Shown: piece after piece, positions 22,788 through 26,474 of the stretch
Numbering within the stretch: position 1 is the first letter of the stretch
How the letters are laid out: every line of letters starts with the position of its first letter
Assembly: GCA_000434055.1 (NCBI GenBank)
Contig: HF999640.1
Coordinates: 99,670 to 126,143, forward strand
Reading direction: 5' to 3'
Length of the DNA: 26,474 nucleotides
Source of the DNA: Ruminococcus sp. CAG:488
GTDB lineage: Bacteria > Bacillota > Clostridia > Oscillospirales > Acutalibacteraceae
Program-made: the position numbers and the translations under genes
The notes under the pieces: model-generated
Database searches by the model: none
Told to the model about the DNA's origin: nothing
What the model saw: the letters and a program-made list of their open reading frames with translations, nothing else

Positions 22788-23428
22788 CCTCTCAATGCTT
22801 CAATTGTTTTCGCCGGATCAGACGATCCGAAAATCGCACTTCCGGCAACAAGGACGTTTGCCCCTGACTCAACGGCTTTCGGTGCGGTCGCTTCGGAAAT
22901 TCCGCCGTCAACCTGAATATCAATATCAATTCCACGCTCTGCACATTCCTTGCGCAGGGCGACAATTTTGTCCATCATGTCTCCCATGAATTTCTGACCT
23001 CCGAAGCCGGGCTCAACAGTCATGATAAGAACCATGCTCAGCCTGTCAAGGAAGGGAAAAACGGACTCAACCGGTGTGTTCGGCTTAACAGCAAGGCCTG
23101 CCTTACAGCCTCCCGAAATAATTTTGTCTATAGTCTCGTCGATCGGAGAATCTGATTCAACGTGAAAGTCAATTATATCTGCGCCCGCCTTAATGAAATC
23201 GTCAACATATTTAAGCGGATCGCTTATCATAAGGTGACAGTCGAAAACCTTGTCGCTGCACTTTCTTATGCACTTAACAACAGGCGCACCGAAGGTAATG
23301 TTCGGCACAAAATGGCCGTCCATAACATCAATGTGGATCCAGTCTGCGCCGCAGGCATCCATGCGAGCGGTTTCCTCCCCCATTTTTGAAAAATCGCAGG
23401 AGAGAATCGACGGAGCAATAAGTATCAT
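22784..23428 (-). CDS. rpe: Ribulose-phosphate 3-epimerase
   Basis: 214 residues, a TIM barrel. Signatures: IAPSILSCDF at the start, HIDVMDGHFVPNITFGAP with metal ligands, DCHLMISDP, MTVEPGFGGQKF and QVDGGI. It interconverts ribulose-5-phosphate and xylulose-5-phosphate in the pentose phosphate pathway. A GTG three codons upstream is possible, but the ATG at 23428 fits the family start and an AAAGGG motif lies at normal distance. It has its own promoter and overlaps the mecA end by 4 bp in convergent orientation. Confidence 0.97.
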   Translation of the reverse strand: MILIAPSILSCDFSKMGEETARMDACGADWIHIDVMDGHFVPNITFGAPVVKCIRKCSDKVFDCHLMISDPLKYVDDFIKAGADIIDFHVESDSPIDETIDKIISGGCKAGLAVKPNTPVESVFPFLDRLSMVLIMTVEPGFGGQKFMGDMMDKIVALRKECAERGIDIDIQVDGGISEATAPKAVESGANVLVAGSAIFGSSDPAKTIEALRG

Positions 23429-23475
23429 AAGAAGCACCCTTTACTATAAATTATTAACTATACATAATTAAACAT

Positions 23476-23504
23476 ATTATATAATTAAATGCGCCCGAGG
23501 TCAA
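23476..23504 (-). promoter_or_regulatory. Sigma-A promoter of rpe, -35 box inside a terminator loop
   Basis: Minus strand TTGACC (23499-23504), 17-bp spacer, TATAAT (23476-23481). The -35 box lies wholly in the loop of the hairpin at 23487-23522. Confidence 0.8.
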
Positions 23505-23522
23505 GAAAAATCGGACGCATTT
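23487..23522. terminator. Terminator-like hairpin between yjjG and rpe
   Basis: 12-bp arms (23487-23498 with 23511-23522) with one mismatch and a 12-base loop. The run of T follows on the plus strand, so it is a better terminator for plus-strand RNA than for the minus-strand HAD gene that ends 18 bp away. Confidence 0.65.
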
Positions 23523-23540
23523 TTGTAATGTAACCACTGA

Positions 23541-24221
23541 TTAAAGATATTTTTTTATTTCTGAAAGTGAGCACACGGTAAAATCCGGCAAATCGGAGCT
23601 TTCATTTGTCAGATTATGGTTATACCGGCAGGTTTTCATTCCGAAGCTTGCACCGCCCTCAATATCTGCGGTCAAAGAATCGCCTATCATCACCGTTTCC
23701 GACGGAACGATAGGACTGATTTTTTCAAAGCATCGCTCAAAGAATTCCTTTTGGGGCTTTGAAAAGCCTATCTGTTCCGAGATAAAAATTCTGTCAAGAT
23801 ATTCGGTCATTCCTGCATTGTTGAGCCGCTTTATCTGCTGTGCATACGAAGCGTTGCTTGCCGCACAAACAAGATATTTGCCGTGAAGATATTTAAGCAG
23901 ATCAAGCGCACCGTCAACAGGCTCGGCGCTCTCTGTCAGATAAGAGTAGAACACATTTTCGAATTTAACGCCGTCAACATCAATCCCGATCAATGCGAAA
24001 ATCATATTCCAACGGCAGGCATAAAGCTCCTCTTTTGTCAGTTCGCCCTTTTCAATTCTGAGCCAAAGGCGATTGTTTATCATATTGAAAGTGTCGAACA
24101 TCGAGTTTTCAAAGCTCAAACCATAATCATTAAATGCCTTTTGCATTGACCAAAGGGCACATTTGTTGAAATCCAAAAGAGTATTGTCAATATCAATAAA
24201 GACAGCCTTGATATTATCCAT
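23541..24221 (-). CDS. HAD-family hydrolase, YjjG-like nucleotidase
   Basis: 226 residues. Motif I is DIDNTLLDF with the nucleophile Asp; the cap contains the W-L-R-I-E-K-G-E-L-T-K-E-E-L segment typical of the YjjG/YfnB group; motif II is A-A-S-N-A-S, the Lys motif is GFSKPQKEFF, and the acidic motif is GDSLTADIEGG. YjjG enzymes dephosphorylate non-canonical pyrimidine nucleotides; activity here is inferred. The ribosome site AAGGTGA precedes the ATG. It is transcribed alone. Confidence 0.88.
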   Translation of the reverse strand: MDNIKAVFIDIDNTLLDFNKCALWSMQKAFNDYGLSFENSMFDTFNMINNRLWLRIEKGELTKEELYACRWNMIFALIGIDVDGVKFENVFYSYLTESAEPVDGALDLLKYLHGKYLVCAASNASYAQQIKRLNNAGMTEYLDRIFISEQIGFSKPQKEFFERCFEKISPIVPSETVMIGDSLTADIEGGASFGMKTCRYNHNLTNESSDLPDFTVCSLSEIKKYL

Positions 24222-24236
24222 AAAATCACCTTATTT

Positions 24237-24265
24237 ATTGTAGCATATTTTACAACCGTTTTCAA
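24237..24265 (-). promoter_or_regulatory. Candidate promoter of the YjjG-like gene
   Basis: Minus strand TTGAAA (24260-24265), 17-bp spacer, TACAAT (24237-24242). The predicted start leaves a leader of only about 9 bases and would trim the ribosome site, so either the mRNA is nearly leaderless or the true start of RNA lies elsewhere. Confidence 0.5.
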
Positions 24266-24308
24266 ATAAATAAATTTTGCAAAGCAATGGGCACACATGC
24301 CGAAATGA

Positions 24309-24383
24309 GTTACACGGGAAGCATACGTTGACGCCATGAAAAAGCTGAATGAAATCGGCAGAGAATTTAAGAAAAACAAATAA
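24309..24383 (+). pseudogene. Possible gene remnant (C-terminal fragment)
   Basis: After an in-frame TGA at 24306-24308 the plus frame reads V-T-R-E-A-Y-V-D-A-M and then a basic helix (KKLNEIGREFKKNK) to a TAA at 24381-24383. The tail looks like the end of a real protein, but there is no ribosome site, and the frame upstream is closed. It may be the degraded end of a lost gene or chance. Confidence 0.2.
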
Positions 24384-24397
24384 GCTTCGATAAAAAG

Positions 24398-24438
24398 GGC
24401 TGTAAATCAAAAAGCAAATTGCTTTACGATTTACAGCC
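24398..24438. terminator. Bidirectional terminator after the GNAT gene
   Basis: An 11-bp perfect outer stem GGCTGTAAATC/GATTTACAGCC with an inner AAAGC/GCTTT stem; T runs follow on both strands. It ends the minus-strand ABC/GNAT unit 7 bp beyond the GNAT stop codon. Confidence 0.9.
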
Positions 24439-24445
24439 TGATTTT

Positions 24446-24940
24446 TTATTTTGTTTCAATATAATACGGACAGATGTCCTCATAATGTCCGTCGTCCATT
24501 CTGAAGCCGCCGGGAATTGTTCCGAGCTGTTTGAACCCTATCCGCTCATAAAGATGTCTTGCGTGGATGTTCGTCGCGACGACCGCATTGAATTGCAGGA
24601 TTCCGAAGCCGTGCGCTTTCGCCTGAGCTATGCAATCCCGAACCAGCTTTTCGCCGATGTGCAATCCCCTGCTTTCGGACGAAACGGCATAGCTTGCATT
24701 TGCAATGTGGCCGCATCTGCCGACGTTGTTCGGATGAAGAATATACATTCCGTAAACCTTGCCGTCCTCATCGGCCGCCACACCGCAATAGGTCTGCTGA
24801 GCAAAGAATTCTCTTGCGCTCCCGTCCGTGAGCTCATCCTCCTGAGGAAATGCAACACCCTCGTCAACAACCTCGTTCCATATATCTTTCATAGCGGGGA
24901 TATCGTCCGCACTGTATTTTCTTACAACAATATTTTTCAC
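24446..24940 (-). CDS. GNAT-family N-acetyltransferase
   Basis: 164 residues, one GNAT domain: the N-terminal VVRKYSADDIPAMKDIWNEVV, the central strand KVYGMYIL, the acetyl-CoA-binding motif A (SRGLHIGEKLVRDCIAQAK, pattern R-G-x-x-I-G) and the C-terminal ARHLYERIGFKQLGTIPGGF. It probably acetylates a small amine or a protein N-terminus; the substrate is unknown. It lies 13 bp after the ABC ATPase gene and is followed by a terminator, so it is the last gene of that operon. Confidence 0.9.
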   Translation of the reverse strand: MKNIVVRKYSADDIPAMKDIWNEVVDEGVAFPQEDELTDGSAREFFAQQTYCGVAADEDGKVYGMYILHPNNVGRCGHIANASYAVSSESRGLHIGEKLVRDCIAQAKAHGFGILQFNAVVATNIHARHLYERIGFKQLGTIPGGFRMDDGHYEDICPYYIETK

Positions 24941-24953
24941 GGTAACATCCTCT

Positions 24954-25739
24954 TCATATCAATAACATTCTGTCATTGTCGAGGTCACGTCCTGCCGCTT
25001 CCTTGAATTTCTGAAGCAGATCTGCAACGGTGAGCGCTTTTCTTTCCTCGCCTGAGGTGTCCATAATGATTTGACCGTTGTTCATCATTATTGTTCTGTT
25101 TCCAAGCTCGAGAGCCGACTGCATATTGTGAGTGATCATCATACAGGTGAGCTTGTTTTCGGCAACGATTTTTTCCGTCAACGAAAGAACCTTTTCCGCA
25201 GTTCCCGGGTCGAGAGCTGCCGTGTGCTCATCAAGGAGAAGCAGCTCCGGCGGATTGAATGTCGCCATCATAAGCGTAAGAGCCTGTCGCTGACCGCCCG
25301 AGAGAAGCCCAACAGGCTGGCTCATTCTGTTTTCAAGTCCCATATCGAGCAACGCGACACGCTCACGGAAAGCCTTTTTATCCGCTTTCGAAACGTGGCT
25401 GAGCCAACCGCCTCTGCCTGCTGCAAGAGCAAGATTTTCTTCAACCGTCATTCCGGGTGCGCTGCCCTTCATCGGGTCCTGAAAAAGTCTGCCGATTTTT
25501 CTTGCCCGCTTATGCTCCGGCATGAGCGTTATATCCTTTCCGTTCAATTCAATCCTGCCGCTGTCAACAATAAAAGTTCCTGCAATCGCATTGAAAAGCG
25601 TTGATTTGCCTGCGCCGTTCGCTCCGATAACTGTAATAAAATCGCCGTCATTAACCTTGATTGAAAGATCGCTTAAAGCTTTTTTAGCGTCCGTCGTTCC
25701 CGAATTAAAGGTGATGGAAATGTTAGAGATATTAAGCAT
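24954..25739 (-). CDS. ABC transporter ATP-binding protein (TrpXYZ-like class)
   Basis: 261 residues. Walker A GANGAGKST (39-47), Q-loop LFQDP, signature LSGGQ (146-150), Walker B LLLLDE (166-171) and the H-loop in MITHNM. The RLFQDPMKGSAPGMTVEENL stretch is typical of ATPases paired with BPD_transp_2 permeases and periplasmic-type proteins of the putative amino-acid (tryptophan/tyrosine) uptake class. The start overlaps the permease stop as TAATG, with GGAGG upstream. A substrate-binding protein gene would be expected beyond the right end of the window. Confidence 0.92.
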   Translation of the reverse strand: MLNISNISITFNSGTTDAKKALSDLSIKVNDGDFITVIGANGAGKSTLFNAIAGTFIVDSGRIELNGKDITLMPEHKRARKIGRLFQDPMKGSAPGMTVEENLALAAGRGGWLSHVSKADKKAFRERVALLDMGLENRMSQPVGLLSGGQRQALTLMMATFNPPELLLLDEHTAALDPGTAEKVLSLTEKIVAENKLTCMMITHNMQSALELGNRTIMMNNGQIIMDTSGEERKALTVADLLQKFKEAAGRDLDNDRMLLI

Positions 25740-26474
25740 TACGCAGCCCTCCTTCCAAAGCGCTGATCAAGTTTACGCTTTAAGAACGGGAACCTTGTTT
25801 TGAGATAGGGAATCGAAATCGCAAGCACAACGATGACCGATGAAACGAATTTAAGCATGAATGCCGGCATATCGAAGCGCAGAGCAATAGTATAAACAAG
25901 TCTGAAAACAAATGCGCCGAGAACCATTCCGACAATCTGAAGCGGAATTTTCTTTCTGCCGAGAAAAACGTTACCGATAAGCAGTGATGCAAGTGCAATT
26001 GTAACCATACCTGTTCCGATATCAATATTAACGGACTTCTGCGACTGAGCAAGCAGACATCCCGAGAGAGCAGTGAACGAGTTTGCAACGCAAAGTCCCA
26101 CAATTGTTGTGAAAACGGGATTGATTGAAGATGAGCGGACCATATCCGGGTTGTTGCCCGTTGCACGAATTGCAAGTCCGAGCTTCGTTCTGAGGAAAAG
26201 CGCAAGAAGAACGCCGACGATAATAACCGCAAGCAATGCGACAATCAGCTTATACTGCTCCATAAGCGGAGTGTTTCTGAGCAAGTCGAGCGCTTTGGTG
26301 AAAACGGTGTCGGTTTTGTTGAGATTAAGGATCGATGAATTGCCCATAACGGCAATATTGATTGAATAAAGCGCCGTATTGACAATAATTCCTGCCAGCA
26401 GGCTGTTAACGCCCATCTTCGTCTGAAGAAAAGCAGTGATGAACCCAGACGCAATACCTGCCGCCATAGCGGCG
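25739..26474 (-). CDS. ABC transporter permease (BPD_transp_2 family), 5' end cut by window
   Basis: 244 residues visible and open to the window edge, so the N-terminus (perhaps 50 residues) is missing. About seven membrane segments remain. Recognisable blocks are TKMGVNSLLAGIIVNTALYSINIAVMG (family segment L-L-A-G-I-I-V), LRTKLGLAIRATGNNPDMVRS, which is the cytoplasmic coupling loop of the BPD_transp_2 permeases, and GMVTIALASLLIGNVFLGR. It pairs with the ATPase just downstream. By similarity to the COG4120 type I infer amino-acid or related small-molecule import; the substrate is not determinable here. Confidence 0.9.
   Translation of the reverse strand, partial: AAMAAGIASGFITAFLQTKMGVNSLLAGIIVNTALYSINIAVMGNSSILNLNKTDTVFTKALDLLRNTPLMEQYKLIVALLAVIIVGVLLALFLRTKLGLAIRATGNNPDMVRSSSINPVFTTIVGLCVANSFTALSGCLLAQSQKSVNIDIGTGMVTIALASLLIGNVFLGRKKIPLQIVGMVLGAFVFRLVYTIALRFDMPAFMLKFVSSVIVVLAISIPYLKTRFPFLKRKLDQRFGRRAA

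Noticed and set aside
15021..26474. Functional link between trpS and a possible tryptophan ABC transporter
   Set aside because: The genes are about 9 kb apart in separate units and the transporter substrate is not established.
1..26474. CRISPR arrays, insertion sequences, tRNA or rRNA genes
   Set aside because: None was seen on reading the intergenic regions; nearly all sequence is accounted for by protein genes and short control regions.

Overview
This is about 26.5 kb of chromosome from a low-to-mid GC Firmicute, most likely a gut-type member of the Clostridia (Ruminococcaceae/Oscillospirales). The reasons are the Firmicute gene order rimP-nusA-rnpM-ylxQ-infB-rbfA-nrnA, a MecA adaptor, a secreted protein ending in two type I dockerin repeats, AGGAGG-type ribosome binding sites, and many near-perfect sigma-A promoters with 17-bp spacers. 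The genus is an inference; no rRNA or other decisive marker is present.

Layout. (1) 1-1951, plus strand: the nearly complete end of an FGGY sugar kinase followed by a small cupin. (2) 2006-7842, minus strand: the translation/transcription operon from rimP to nrnA, with a promoter at 7919-7947 and a structured leader that may switch between two hairpins. (3) 7977-11069, minus: a two-gene membrane transporter-like unit (DUF5058 protein plus partner) with a large polytopic membrane protein directly behind it. (4) 11171-13202, minus: a membrane acyltransferase (TTG start) and a secreted amidase-like/dockerin protein. (5) 13203-13690: a 488-bp divergent regulatory region with two sigma-A promoters, two copies of a TGTAAY-N4-TGTAAC direct repeat and a leader with three hairpins, ahead of a G5/3D cell-wall protein (plus strand). 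(6) 15021-17043: trpS (minus) and a HAD phosphatase (plus) fired from back-to-back promoters whose -35 boxes coincide, then a very small HTH protein with an operator-like array over its start. (7) 17098-22145, minus: a small membrane protein, then an operon reading from 22145 downward: small single-pass membrane protein, GH13 alpha-glucan hydrolase, LCP-like membrane protein, purple-acid-phosphatase-like phosphoesterase. (8) 22275-24221: mecA (plus) embedded between minus-strand genes, sharing its stop with rpe; then a YjjG-like HAD hydrolase. (9) 24446-26474, minus: an ABC permease (cut by the window edge), its ATPase and a GNAT acetyltransferase.

Most of the window is core chromosome. I see no insertion sequence, phage gene, CRISPR array, tRNA or rRNA. 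The more unusual parts are regulatory: the rimP leader, the shared control region of two cell-envelope genes, the promoter sitting in a terminator loop ahead of rpe, the mecA gene nested antisense among minus-strand genes, and the half-site array at the small HTH gene. The less-studied protein sets are the DUF5058 pair and the GH13/LCP-like/phosphoesterase operon.
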